In this document: positions 29,733 to 42,490 of the stretch, in pieces
How positions within the stretch are numbered: the stretch's first letter is position 1
How the letters are laid out: each line of letters begins with the position of its first letter
Notes under the pieces: generated by a model
Told to the model about the DNA's origin: nothing
The model's input: only the letters and a program-made list of their open reading frames with translations
Databases searched by the model: none
Translations under genes and position numbers: made by a program
Source of the DNA: Glandiceps talaboti
Taxonomy: Eukaryota; Hemichordata; Enteropneusta; Spengelidae
Direction: 5' to 3'
DNA: 62,000 nt
Assembly: GCF_964340395.1 (NCBI RefSeq)
Contig: NC_135564.1
Coordinates: forward strand, 11,305,391 to 11,367,390

Positions 29733-32648
29733 TTGCCACCGACCAGTTTTGATGACCATTATAATGTAATAACGAACAGGTCATTTTGTGTTTCACATGT
29801 TAACATTAGGTCTTTAAATAGAAATTTTGAAGGTTTAAAATTGTTATATGAAGATATAATTCAGTCTAAGTTTTCTGTTATTGGTATTTCCGAGGTTTGG
29901 GGTACATCCAATTTAAGTACTTGTAATTTGAAAGGATATACATTTGAAGTAAACTGTCGTAACGCAGGTCGGGGTGGTGGGGTAGGGGCTTATATACATT
30001 CATCTCTTAATTATAAATTACTTGAAGTAAATGTCATTCATTCAGAATCTCTATGGTTGGAGGTACATACTGGTAATAGAAATGCTATAGTTGGTATTAT
30101 TTATAGGAAACCAAATACTGACATTGTAGAATTTCAAGAGGAGTTGTTAAATGTACTGAGGAGATTTAAGTTAGAAAAAAACCACTTTATCTTAATGGGT
30201 GATTTTAATGTTGATGCAAATAATAGAACTAGTTCAGTAAGTATTGAATCCTTTCTCACATCCATGGAGTGCCTTTGTTTCCATCAGTTAATTTCCACAC
30301 CAACCAGAGTGACAGACTCATCTGCAACAATTATTGATCATATTTATACTAATATAAATCAGTATCAAATCTATTCTGGAACATTAACCACTGATATATC
30401 AGATCACTTCCCTATTTTTGCTTTAGTAGAAAACCACCCTATTAGAATATCTCATAGACAAAAAATTTCATTTCGAAATTATGATCATTATGACCCTTCT
30501 CACTTTTGTGATGAACTTGCAAATGTATCCTGGGAAGGTGTCTATGATTGTACTGATGTTAACGCTGCTTATAACAGATTTCATTTAATTTTTAGTAGGA
30601 TTTGTAACAAGCATGCACCAATTACCACAAAAATAATTAGCAACAAAAAGGCTAGGAAACCATGGATCACTAGAGCCATTAGGAAATCTATCAAAACTAA
30701 ACATAAACTTTATTCTAAGGTTTTAAATTCAAACTTTGATGGTGCAGCTGTTGATGTGTACAAAAAATTCAGAAATATGCTATTGTCTGTAATTAGGAAT
30801 GCCAAAAAGTTGCATTATAGTACTGTTTTTATGGACAACAAAGGCAATTCAAACATGACTTGGAAAACTATTAAAGAAGTACTTGGAGGTCAAGGAAGAA
30901 TAGCTAGGAAAACTTTGCCTGATAGTCTGCATATTGTATCAAATGATTCTAATACCCACATCTCTGAGATCAGTGATATTGTTGAAGCTTTGAATGACTA
31001 CTTTGTTAAAATAGGTCCTAATTTGGCTAGTAATATTAATTCAACCAATCATAATTTTAAAGACTATTTATCTACTCCTTTAACTAATTCATTTTTTATG
31101 AATCCCACTACACAAGCTGAGGTCTATAATCTCATAAATTCATTGAACATTAAAAAGGCGTGTGGTCATGATGATGTACCAGTTAAACTTCTTATTAATG
31201 GAGCAGCAATAATATCTAAACCTTTAGCTTATATTTTCAACCTATCTATTTCTTCAGGAATCTTCCCCACAACACTTAAAATAGCAAAAGTTACACCCAT
31301 CTTTAAAAAGGGAGCCACTGATGACCCTGGCAACTACAGGCCAATATCAGTTTTACCTCTTTTAAGCAAAGTATTAGAAATCATTGTAAATAATCGTCTA
31401 ATGCATTATATAGAAAAAAATAATATTCTTTACGAGCATCAATATGGGTTTCGCAAAAAATATAGCACAAAATTGTCCCTTATTAACCTTGTCAATTATC
31501 TTATCAAGCAGATGGATGAAGGCAGAGTCACTCTTGGCATTTTTCTCGACTTTTCCAAGGCTTTTGATACTATTAATCATGAAATTCTTCTTTCGAAAAT
31601 GGCCCATTATGGCATTAGGGGATTGCCTTTGAAATGGTTCACTGATTATTTATATGATAGATACCAATATATCCATGCTAGTAGTAACACATCATCTAAC
31701 CGTATTATTCAATGTGGAGTGCCACAAGGTTCTGTCTTAGGTCCCACTTTATTTTTGTTATTTATCAACGACATTGCTTCCTCATCCATTTTTTTCCAGT
31801 TCAGATTATTTGCAGATGATTCTAATTTATTTCACACTTTTCCTGACAATCATTACAATATAAATTTATCTAATGTTGATGCCCACTTAAATAACGTATT
31901 AAAGTGGTGCAATGTAAATAAACTTACCATTAATCATCTCAAAACAAACTACATTCTATTTAGAAATACTAGGAGAAAAATATCCCTTGAAGGTTCTCTC
32001 CACATTAGTAGTAGGGTTATTGATGAAGTGGAGTCAACAACTTTTGTTGGTGTTATTTTAGATAAACACCTAAATTGGTCAAAGCATATTCAAATGGTAA
32101 ACTCCACTGTTAGGAAAAAAGTTGGTATTTTGTTCAAATTAAGACATTTTGTACCTAAAGATATCCTTATTCTGATATACAAATCTTTTATCCAACCACA
32201 CATCACCTATGGTATTGAAGTATGGGGATCTACATATTCATCACATCTGACATGTATTCACAAGTCTCAAAAAATGGCAGTCAGAGCTATTACTTTTAGT
32301 TGTATCTCTGCACATTCTAACAATTTATTTAGTGAACTTCAAATTCTTGATATATTCAAATTACATAAACTCCAACTTTGTACTTTCATGTATGATTTAT
32401 TAACCAACAGGTTACCTCACCGTTTTACAGATTATTGCACTCCACCAGTTCATGAATATAGTACTAGGTTCAAGGGTAGGGGAAATCTCCTTCTACCTAA
32501 AGTAATCACATCCATAGGCAAGTTTGCAATATGTTTCACAGGTACAGCCTTTTGGAACAGTCTACCACCTAGTATTAGATCACAACCATCTAGAACTTCA
32601 TTTCGTGATTCACTAAAAAACACACTCATTAAAGACTATGTCCACTAA
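29733..32648 (+). CDS. LINE ORF2: APE endonuclease and reverse transcriptase, about 970 residues
   Basis: The N-terminal endonuclease shows VNIRSLNRNF, VIGISEVW, GDFNVD and SDHFPIF. The reverse transcriptase shows NYRPISVLPLLSKVLE, HQYGFRK, LDFSKAFDTINH, GVPQGSVLGP and the catalytic FADDSN; a thumb and C-terminal region follow. It nicks target DNA and copies element RNA there. The frame is open from 29,676, but no in-frame ATG occurs before the GDFNVD region. Initiation must therefore use a non-ATG codon or reinitiation after ORF1, or an ATG was lost. The coordinate given is a TTG near the family's usual start. It ends DYVH then TAA. Confidence 0.92.
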   Translation: MPPTSFDDHYNVITNRSFCVSHVNIRSLNRNFEGLKLLYEDIIQSKFSVIGISEVWGTSNLSTCNLKGYTFEVNCRNAGRGGGVGAYIHSSLNYKLLEVNVIHSESLWLEVHTGNRNAIVGIIYRKPNTDIVEFQEELLNVLRRFKLEKNHFILMGDFNVDANNRTSSVSIESFLTSMECLCFHQLISTPTRVTDSSATIIDHIYTNINQYQIYSGTLTTDISDHFPIFALVENHPIRISHRQKISFRNYDHYDPSHFCDELANVSWEGVYDCTDVNAAYNRFHLIFSRICNKHAPITTKIISNKKARKPWITRAIRKSIKTKHKLYSKVLNSNFDGAAVDVYKKFRNMLLSVIRNAKKLHYSTVFMDNKGNSNMTWKTIKEVLGGQGRIARKTLPDSLHIVSNDSNTHISEISDIVEALNDYFVKIGPNLASNINSTNHNFKDYLSTPLTNSFFMNPTTQAEVYNLINSLNIKKACGHDDVPVKLLINGAAIISKPLAYIFNLSISSGIFPTTLKIAKVTPIFKKGATDDPGNYRPISVLPLLSKVLEIIVNNRLMHYIEKNNILYEHQYGFRKKYSTKLSLINLVNYLIKQMDEGRVTLGIFLDFSKAFDTINHEILLSKMAHYGIRGLPLKWFTDYLYDRYQYIHASSNTSSNRIIQCGVPQGSVLGPTLFLLFINDIASSSIFFQFRLFADDSNLFHTFPDNHYNINLSNVDAHLNNVLKWCNVNKLTINHLKTNYILFRNTRRKISLEGSLHISSRVIDEVESTTFVGVILDKHLNWSKHIQMVNSTVRKKVGILFKLRHFVPKDILILIYKSFIQPHITYGIEVWGSTYSSHLTCIHKSQKMAVRAITFSCISAHSNNLFSELQILDIFKLHKLQLCTFMYDLLTNRLPHRFTDYCTPPVHEYSTRFKGRGNLLLPKVITSIGKFAICFTGTAFWNSLPPSIRSQPSRTSFRDSLKNTLIKDYVH

Positions 32649-32893
32649 TTGTACATTTTGTATTTATTTAATTATTTATTTGTATTTATGTTATTTGTAT
32701 CTGATATTTTCTTTACTTGTACACTGCCCTCTAGTTGCTTTGCTTTAGTAACGTTGTAACATTCCAGTGTCTACGGTGTCAGACTCGACTAGCATTATGC
32801 TATTTTTCTGACTCCCATTACCAAATTATCAACCTGTATTTACTTTATTGTGCAAACTGTAAAAAAATCTTATATATATGGTAATAAAACAAA

Positions 32894-32921
32894 TCGTATC
32901 GTATCGTATCGTATCGTAAGC
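32894..32921 (+). repeat. LINE 3' pentamer tail and target-site duplication
   Basis: ATCGT/CGTAT pentamers run to 32,917, followed by AAGC, which repeats the four bases before the element. Confidence 0.85.
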
Positions 32922-33574
32922 ATTATGTTTGGAGCTCAAGTCATTTTACTGAATAACAGACATATTTGTAGTTAACAATTATTATTTACTGCATAACTCA
33001 AAAACTACAATACATAGAGATTCCATTCAAGTCTCTACCCTATATTATCAGATGAGAACTATCTTTGGAGACCTTGACCTTTGACCTTGACCTTCAGGGA
33101 TAATCATCAAAGTCAATTGCTTACATATTGCAGATACTTTGTAGCAATTATGTGTGGCACTTAGATCATGTTTATAGATAATGCAGAACCAGATAAACAT
33201 ACACAGGCATTGCTTTTGGTGCTCACATCACATTTCACTCAATGGCAGCCATATTTGTAATGTACAGTCATGATTTACCAATTAACTCATATTGCCAGGT
33301 TTAAACCAAATCTTTCTTTTTAGACATTGACCTTTGACCTAGACCTGGATCTTTAGGTTCGGTTAGTGAAATTCAGCAATTCCCTTCATTACCATTTACA
33401 CTTTGAATTATTTATTTTTTGCCACAAATTTCTTTTAAATCATGTCTCCATTCAGTAACATTTAAGTGGGGAGAGGGGGGGGGTTATGTCTTGTTAGATC
33501 TAAATTTTCTGTAGTGGTCTGAGCTCATACTGGAAAACCGTTAAAAGTTCCCAAAGTTCCATATATGGTGGCAG
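32922..33574. other. Intergenic DNA downstream of gene D
   Basis: Homologous to 5,475-6,128, with TGACCT direct repeats near 33,070 and 33,330 and a poly-G run. No gene is seen. Confidence 0.6.
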
Positions 33575-36500
33575 CTATTTAATTATCTGTCTATCTGTAA
33601 TGTTTGACGGCATTCCTGGTAGATCCCGGATGTCATACGTAATTTTGTCTTCCAGCGTTCGTCCAATTTCAACAAAGTTTGACCAATTTGATATATGTGC
33701 TCTTATGAACACCATAGCGCCTGTGAATAATTGATAAGATAGAACAATTATAGAAAAGACAAGTATGTATGTATGTATATATGTGAGTGTGTGTGTGCGT
33801 GTGTGTATGTATGTATGTATGTATGTATGTATGTATGTATGTATGTATGTATGTATGTATGATAGTTATTTCAGATGAGGACAACCCCCATACATACCAC
33901 CACCACCACCACCACCACCACCACCACCACCACCACCACCACCACCAAACCTGTGAACGCCTATTACAATAACCTATATATAAACAAATAAACCATGAAT
34001 TAACCCCGGCATAAAGTTGAGATGTTCTGAGATACAAGTTATAATGATACTTACGGTGACATATCTCTTGTTCAACCAGTGATAACAAATAGTAGTCAGA
34101 GAAAAATTCCTTCTTTATTTTCTTGTTAAACTGAATATCTCCTGATACAAAGATATGATCACGTGGTATGTACTTTGATATATAGTCAACGACGTCCTAC
34201 GTCAGAGTAAACAAGAAAAACTGTAAATGGAATGTTTTGCTATTTTAAGAATGAAGAACCGAGAATTAAATGTGGTGATATGGATAAGAAAAGAGCAATA
34301 AGTTTGAATTTTAATTGATAAAACAACCTTACTACATTTTGCTTTCTCCGAAAAGCAATGTGAAGTAAGACCCAGTGTGCGTTTGTAACTCATTGGGGCT
34401 AATAGCAAAATAAATAAATATGTAAAACGTTTGTCATTGTACAAACAATAAGTTGTAAATAAACTGGGTAAATAAATGTACTCGCTTTTAATTACCAGTC
34501 AAAAATCAATATAAACATGAATGAAATCTTTCAATATATAGAATATATAGAGAAATTTATATTAGGAAGCGACAACACGCATGCGCATACTAGACGTGGT
34601 GTAGCGATGACATGTTTACCCAGTCATCACACAACTTTGATCAGTGTGTGTGGTATTCTTATAATCTGTGGGTGGTCTGGCAGTGATTTATGATAGATGA
34701 GAGTATGTAACATAGAGATCTGGTCATTAAACGATGTTCGACTGTAAGCTTGATTTGATAAATAACAAACGGTGTGTAGTAAAGTTGTTTTATGACATCA
34801 TAAACCAAAATTAATATCCAATATTTTATCAATGTTGACACTTTAAAGGGGCACATCCTGAGTTAATATGTTTTTGTTTTGGAGTAATCTTTTCTGCATA
34901 TTCATCTAACTGAAGTATGGTTGACCACGACTTAATTAACTCAATTCTAAAGTTTTTAAAAACACTCAACATGCAAACGTCATCCGGACATACGCATTAG
35001 ACAACCTTTGAACTTTAACACTATCCTTGCATCGTTATTATGTTGCTTAAGCAATCAAGTTTACATTTACACATACCAGTGACCACAGTGGACATGCGAT
35101 GTATACACATTTCAGTTTGAATTGCTTCATGATTTCAAGAATGCCTTCCCCTGTCTTGCCAGCTAATTCAGCGAGCTCGTGTATAATAGATGGACACACG
35201 TGATCTTTATCGCTACCAAGTGCACACTTCCTCTAAAAGAAAAAATATTGATAGATTGTCATAAAGGATTATCAGCTTTGAAATATTGATTTGCAATGAT
35301 GAATTGTGAGTAGTTTATTCCATATTTAAAGTTGTAATAGGTACTTTTTACTGTATACCTTTATTTAAGTTAGTTTTAACTCATGTATACGTAGTAGCTT
35401 CGTCTCTAGACTGCCACAGTCCCATTCTGATGTAGTCATTTATTTGTAATGTTTTCGTATCGGTTTGCCTATAAAAAATGAAATCTTGTGGGACTGCGAA
35501 CATCGTTTTCATTTGCCTTTTAGATGAAACGATGTTTTGCAAGCTCACGAGATTTCATTTTTTTATTAGCAAACTAAGAAAACATCATAAATGAATGAAT
35601 ACATCAGAATGGGGACTGTGTCAGTCTCCTTCGTCTCCTGTAAAGCGGAAATTGTCATTGCAGCGTATGGTATGATACGGTACGCAAGTATATTTTCAAC
35701 TATCAGTGATATTACAATGATTATAGTTAGGGCTGTGGCGGTTATGTTGGCATTTTTTTGTAAGAACAGCATACACCAATATAAGCTGCCACATAGAATA
35801 TGAAATACTTGAGCTTATGTGTTGTCATTTTGGCTTGTTTTCGAAATAGAGATGTTATAATGATAATATTGTGCCTATTAATACCGCGTTAAGGATAAAA
35901 AGAATTACCTCAGTAGATCTGTTTCTCCAGTGAAGGGCTAAATAAGGTTCCCCATCACATATTATGTCGGAGAGAGAATCAACCACTTCCCTTACGGCTG
36001 GTGCCCGGATAAGATGTTTATGGACATCTTTATTAAGTTCATCTTGGAAGGTGGCATTTAGGTTGATACCCAAGTTCGAATCTTTATAATGTGCAAGGCA
36101 CTGGTCGTCAATCGTCTGAGACGCGAAGTCTTCAATGTTCATGGTATGCAAATGTACGACTTTGTTAATGTTTGGAAGTTGTATACCAAACATACCACGG
36201 AATATCTTGGTTCTTGTTGCCTCATAACTGTCTGTCTCGCTCCAAGTGATAACTTTAGTGTTCCTCGCATTACAAACTTTATTAAAATCCTCAATCGATA
36301 CAAGTGGTAACAATTGAGACAAGTGGCGAACATCGAAGGTCAAGTTGAAGTTTCTGACGTGTTCTAAGGTATGACCGTATACATGTCCACCGTGCAGAAA
36401 GAAAGGCGTCATCACCATAGTCCGACCAGTAAGCAATGCCAAAATCATACTTCTCCGTAAATGAAAATATTGGGAATTCGCACCACCGCCTTCTAACGGT

Positions 36501-37290
36501 TTTATCGGTAACAGATAACGTTCGCCAGCTTGATGCGACTCGGAGAAATGATCTTTTGACTTCTTCAAATCGAATAATGTGTCTTCATCTTTCATTTGAT
36601 CAGTGACTTGAAGATTTGTTGCCTTCAAAGTCTGCAAAGATTTGGCTGATTTACCATACACTTGCGTGGTATGTACAGTCTTTTCTTCATGGTCTGTTAT
36701 ATTTACACCAATTTGCTCTTCTTCTGAGTATGAAACCTAATGAGTGAAGACAAGCAATTCGGAATGTAGTTATCAGAATACAGTAAAACATGTATATAAA
36801 TCTAGCCTTCGGAGCTTTAGAAATGCTTTTATTTATTTATTTTTATTTATAAACGGCAATGCATCCATTATATGGGTGTTCTTTACCTTTACGTTATAAA
36901 TCTGCTCTTTCAATGATTTCATGTATTTCAATGTACGTACTTAATCAGTCTGTCCATCGGTCTGTCTGTCTGCGCGCGTGCGTTCGTGCGTTCGTTCGTT
37001 CGTGCGTGCGCGCACACACACGCACAAGCACGTACGTACGTACGTATGTATGTATGTATGTCTGTATGTATGTATGTATGTATGTATGTATGTATGTATG
37101 TATGTATAAATGTGTTTAAGTATGTATAAGTATGTATAAGTATGTACGTATGGTGAGATTTGGCTGAAATGAAAGATTTTAAGTCTGAGCATAGAAATCA
37201 TACTCAGTTGGAAGAGCACTCTAACGAAAATTCAAGGACTCCTACACATGTCACTTCTCTTAGTTAATTTCATTTCATTCCAAGTGTGTG

Positions 37291-37331
<41 letters not shown>

Positions 37332-37795
37332 TAGAGTTGCATTTATCGTGTCTGCAATGTATTTATAAAGCTAATATTAATGCAGATGTTACAAAAATAT
37401 AATGTAATACTTACATTGAATTATTCAGATTTTGTTAGTAGTTTTAACCATCGAGGACATATTTGGGATAGGTTCATGGCTAAAGCAACAAGCAATATAC
37501 TTTTGGTTTCCATTAAGTAGTACACAATGTATAATAGCTATAGTTCCGAATTGTGCATTCCAACAATGTGTGAAGGCCCAAAAATCTACGGTTTCACCCT
37601 TACGGGAGGCATTAAGTTTTAATCTGGTTGAAAAAAGAATCACTAACAAAATAATGACAAGGTACTCACCTTAGGCCTGTGCGCCTTGTATTTGATAGTT
37701 AATGCCTTCACATCAAACCATTCATAGTACACCAGGAACAGTATAATGAATAACATACAGCAAGTTGTAATTTTTTGCAATTTCACCGTCCACAT
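33575..37795 (-). CDS. Gene D: intact O-fucosyltransferase-like type II membrane protein, 465 residues
   Basis: Five exons join in frame: 37,670-37,795 (MWTVKLQK, signal anchor [11 protein letters not shown]), 35,909-36,736 (276 codons), 35,077-35,232 ([15 protein letters not shown], 52 codons), 34,055-34,196 and 33,575-33,720 ([20 protein letters not shown], stop TAG). Conserved points are [21 protein letters not shown], the His-x-Arg in LHWRN at the exon 2 end, FVSGD and the C-terminal SNWSNF, in the order of GDP-fucose O-fucosyltransferase motifs. Intron phases are 0, 0, 0 and 1. It is the unbroken twin of gene B. Several N-x-S/T sites suit a lumenal protein. The acceptor substrate is not predictable. 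Confidence 0.75.
33762..33947. repeat. (GTAT)n, (GTGT)n and (ACC)n in intron 4 of gene D
   Basis: Same position as 6,317-6,457 with a GTGT interruption and a longer ACC tract. Confidence 0.9.
35417..35618. repeat. Long imperfect palindrome in intron 2 of gene D
   Basis: Counterpart of 7,911-8,121, about 10 bp shorter near the centre. Confidence 0.75.
36947..37330. repeat. Microsatellites in intron 1 of gene D
   Basis: GTCT, GTTC, GTAC and GTAT tracts to about 37,106, and (GT)n at 37,284-37,330. Confidence 0.9.
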
Positions 37796-38786
37796 TTCAA
37801 ACGTTTGGAGTGCACCCTCTACTAGCCTATTTGAAAGTAAAATACAATCTGGTAATGGTTCTAACTGTAAAGTAATCTGTACCCGAGATTACAACTAATC
37901 GGATTTGATTTCAATGTATCATGCTGTTTCACAATTACCTCTTGGGTACATACAGATCAATCATTAGTTAGACAGCCGTCTACTGCCTCGACAGTATTAA
38001 TTGAGCACGTTAAATTTGATTAAAGTGGAAATCCGTTGAACAAAAATAAATCATTGACAGATTCAACGCACACCTTTAACATTGCTGAATCTTGCCATGA
38101 GGCACGACTGTTCAATATCTTACAATTGAATCTAATGACATGCCAGGAAATTGCTTTTGTATATGATTGGCAAAAAACCTACACTCGCAAATAATATGTA
38201 ACAAGGAGGGTATGGTTTCTATTAGGCTAGATTATAGTATGCATATAGCAATGTTAGTATGATCTTTCTTGAGCCAGATGACGAGGTGTTCTACTAAACT
38301 GGTTTCCGTTGTACTAATTGAGCTGGAGGACGAAAATCGAACATTCAAGGATAAAGGAGAAGAAAGAGCCGCCATGTATAATATTGGCAAGAGGTGATAT
38401 GCATACCAAACTGTGTTTAATAATCACATATGTAAACCAAATCTACAGTCAGGTATACTTGTAAAAGAATGGATTTCAAACTACTTTGTATACAGTATTG
38501 TGCAATGTACACTGTATTAAACACCATAGCCACATTTCATTCTTCGGAGTGTTCTCTCTGCTAGCCTGTCTGAAAGTTAAATAAAATCTAGTATCTATTC
38601 GAACTGTAGGATAAATTGTACAATGCTGGTAGATTGAAGTGTTGTCGTTTATATCGAGGAAGAGAAGTGTTAAAAGCAGCAGCAGCAACAACAAGAATAA
38701 TTCCAAGTTTGTATAAATTATGTAGATACTAACATCATTTAAGTAAATCTAAATGTATTGAGGCCCCGGATGAACTTAACAGATAC

Positions 38787-39151
<365 letters not shown>

Positions 39152-39732
39152 TGACAAAATCGGTACTCCACTTTAAGGGAAAAAGCTATTTTCATAAACT
39201 TGTTTCTGGAGAGTCATTTCATTATATCACATCACATCATTTTCACTTGGTTGCTCAGAAATATCAAATTGAAACTCACCTATATTGTTGTGTGATACAC
39301 CATTGCATGATGGGTCTGAGCAGACATGGTTATTCACAAGATGCACACTGAATATTCATGATTATTAAGAGATTACTACATGATACATAGTACATTCAAT
39401 GAATAAAGAATGTAAGCTCTTAGGAGACATGAGTAGTCAGTGTGTATTTTAGGACTAAGCATGTCTGTTAAGACCCATCATGCTTTGGTGTCTCAGTGAA
39501 AGAACAATAGGCGGGAAGAATAGTTTCAATTTGGTGTTATTTGGCAATCGAGCGACAACTACGTGACGAAATGACTCCAGATCCCAAAATATCTTTGTTT
39601 GGTGTTCTCTTTAAATATGCATTAACGATATATAATAGAACTCGGGTCACTTTTACTGAATGGCAGTCATATTTGTATTCATAACTCAAAAACTGCAGTG
39701 TCCATTCAAGTCTCCACCATATTATCAGATGA

Positions 39733-40003
39733 GTCCTTGGGCAAGATTTGAACCACGACTGTGCCTCAGTCCACCCAGCTGTATAATCGAGGACCTGGTA
39801 GGATAGAGGTTGCAATGTGAATGCTTTAATCCTATACGCTTATAAAGGCTGTAATGGATTGTATGCTCCCCAGGGAGTTGAGGAAGTATAAAAGGACCGT
39901 TGTGCCCCGATATAGATCCAAGCCAGGGGTAATAATTGTAAAGCACTTTGAGCACAGCGTGGGAAAGCGTTATATAAAAACTAACATTATTATTCTTATC
40001 ATT
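39733..40003 (+). mobile_element. SINE with conserved core and L2-like 3' tail
   Basis: It interrupts the dispersed repeat between ATTATCAGATGAG and a degenerate CTATCTTTGGAGACC. The sequence includes CCTTGGGCAAG, CTCAGTCCACCCAGCTGTA and ACCTGGTAGGATAGA. It ends GTAAAGCACTTTGAG...AAAGCGTTATATAA followed by ATT repeats, the tail style of SINEs mobilised by L2-type LINEs. No clear tRNA A box is seen, so the head may be truncated. Confidence 0.65.
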
Positions 40004-41759
40004 CTGAGAGCTAGCTTTGGATACATTGACCTTTGACCTTGACCGTGATCTTCGGGGTTAATCATCAAAATCAATCCAATTCCTGTCTATCATAGACACA
40101 CTGTAGTATTTACATATTGCCAATTTCTTTTAAATCATGTTTACAAGTATCATCGAAGAAAGGAAGTGTACACACGCATTAGTTTTGGTGCTTATGTAAT
40201 TTTTAACGGTACATGTTTGTTTCAGTCTTCTACAAAAAAAACAAAACAAACAAATGTACACACAGAGGATTGAGTTGACGACACGCCCCGTCGGTGGCAG
40301 CGCCGTCTCTCCGAACGATTTTGAAAGAAGCGTGTTGATTGGTTGAAGAAAGCTTTCAAGATCCTTGAGATTCAGACGAGATTTTTTATTACACAGGGTC
40401 AGATGATGTGGGAAGGTGGCGATCACCCGGAACAAAACAAATGACACAGAAGAATAGAAATAAAGGTAAATAAAGCTTTCTAGCCACTTTCACCACGTCA
40501 GATTTTAATCAGATTGAGAGTAACTGTGCAGAAAGAGTTCATATTGTTTGGAGGAAAAAATGAATAGGGAACACTAGGTGGGGTATGGGTATATTTATTT
40601 TACGACATGACAGTTCTCTTTGGTGGCCCTAACAAGGCTATTAAAGAGTCTTCTATATTTACAAGGGTGGGGGGGGGGGGGAGTGTCACATTTTACTTTG
40701 ACTGAGTTGTTGACCTCGCACCTGATGACATCAGGAGTATGGCATTCTAATAATTAGGAGTTAAATTGTGGCCTGAGCTCAGCCAATGAAATCCAAACAC
40801 GTGTATTTATTAATGCAGTGCGTTCACACACATCCACATGGCGGTAGCAGTGGAAAATAACCAATGGCTTTCAACAATGGTGGCAGCTGTGGGATTAAGT
40901 CCTTAGAATTGGTTTTGGGACTCATGGCCTCTTTACCTATCTGACAGCATTTAACTACTTTACTGTTTTGAACTACTTTAATATAGGGAGGGTCATGTTT
41001 TAGAAAAAGAAATTTGAGGGAGGGCCACTTTTTAGCACGACGGAGGTTGAGGAGGGTAGCATTTTATGTAACATCACGAGCCTCTTTGAATAACTGAAAG
41101 CTCCCTTAGAAGGTATTTTAAAAAAAAGTGATTGAAAAAGCTGACATGACAGTCTCTTGCTCTAAGGTTCTACCTTTTCTATAGTGGTCTGAGGTTCTAC
41201 AAAGTAGAAGGTTAAGATTGTACATGTTGTCACAATGACTTGAGCAGTGCTGAAATGATACCGCTACATACATTAAAGTCAAACAGGCAGAATAGTTTCT
41301 GCTTTTGATGATAACATTATGGTGATACTTGTCAATTGTTTGTACTTGATGAAATATCAGACTTTGTCCGGAAACCCATATTTAACATTTGGTAGCTGGT
41401 CTCATAAATTAGCAGGATATTGGACAGTTTAGTGGAGTCGTGGTTTAGAAGAATGATAGGGTTGGGTATCTTACAGTCTAAGGGGGTGGGGCTCCAAATG
41501 AAATGTTGACCGAAATATTTCCTCCTCCGCCTCCCCCCGCGCCATAAATTATGTTTGTTATCTTATAAACCAATAGAGGTACTTTTTATTTTTCTTCATT
41601 TGAGCTGCAGTGAACCATTTGATTGGCCTACTGGAGCATAAATTATGTTCTGATGGGCTATTCACATATTACATACAAAACAATACGTTGAAATACAGAA
41701 AAGTAGTTCATAACTTCGAGAAAATCCACCACTTAAAATATTCCCTACGTACACGGGCC

Positions 41760-41935
41760 CACACACATGCACATACACAGACAGACAGACAGACAGACAG
41801 ATAGACACAAACATACACGCACGTACGCACGCACGCATTCATTCATTCATTCATTCACAGACAAGATACACAGAGAGGCACACATACGCACGCACACATA
41901 CACACAGTCGCATATTTATAGACATACACACTTAC
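41760..41935. repeat. Short mixed microsatellites (CACA, CAGA, CATT)
   Basis: Adjacent tetranucleotide tracts; any frame across them is artefactual. Confidence 0.85.
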
Positions 41936-42490
41936 TCGTACAAGTATCAATATCAAATTTCCTCGATCGGAAGACGATAGGAATGTAACCCTGCCTTCAC
42001 AAAAATTAACCCGACCCGTGTTCAAATTAAATAATAAAAAAAAACTTCCCTATGTATGCAAGGGAAGGGGGTGTAGGTCTAGAAATATCCTTAGGTTCGA
42101 TTAAAATTGATATTTTTAAGTCGTCGAGTTCACTGTGTTTTTCAGGGACAATACCATTGGCCATGACTCGTAGCGTTAGGTTATTTGAATCTTGAAATTT
42201 TAGTAACAAGTTTTGCACATGTGTACAGCTGATACATTATTTGTCAACATGACAAAATGGAAATAACACATTTCTTGAAGTTTAGGTGATGTTCCTTTGC
42301 GTTGTTCAGATACCGTCTTTACCTACTACAAAAAATGCTCTGATCCGCAGAAATTTGTGTAAACAAACGCAGTAACTGCGTATAGGGGGTACCGAGGGGC
42401 GTATCATTAACATCCAACACAATGAAGCAGTATTCTTACAAAGTGGTGACAGTGTTCAAATCTGGAGAAAAAATTTGAACAAATTCCACC

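Larger units (their letters stand above)
28384..32917 (+). mobile_element. Near full-length non-LTR retrotransposon (LINE, CR1/Jockey-like group)
   Basis: The insertion is defined precisely by comparison with 5,460-5,480: AAGC is duplicated at 28,380-28,383 and 32,918-32,921. It has a 95-bp 5' leader, ORF1 (28,479-29,384), a 350-bp gap, ORF2 (29,733-32,648) and a 270-bp 3' tail. The tail ends in four to five ATCGT-type pentamers rather than poly-A, as in CR1-like families. It is absent from copy 1 of the duplication. Both frames are free of stops, so it inserted recently. Confidence 0.92.

Noticed and set aside
31398-31632. Frames on either strand inside the LINE reverse transcriptase
   Set aside because: They overlap ORF2, whose catalytic motifs are clear.
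28400-32900. LINE as a host zinc-finger gene
   Set aside because: Precise target duplication, pentamer tail and an empty site in copy 1 show it is a transposed element.
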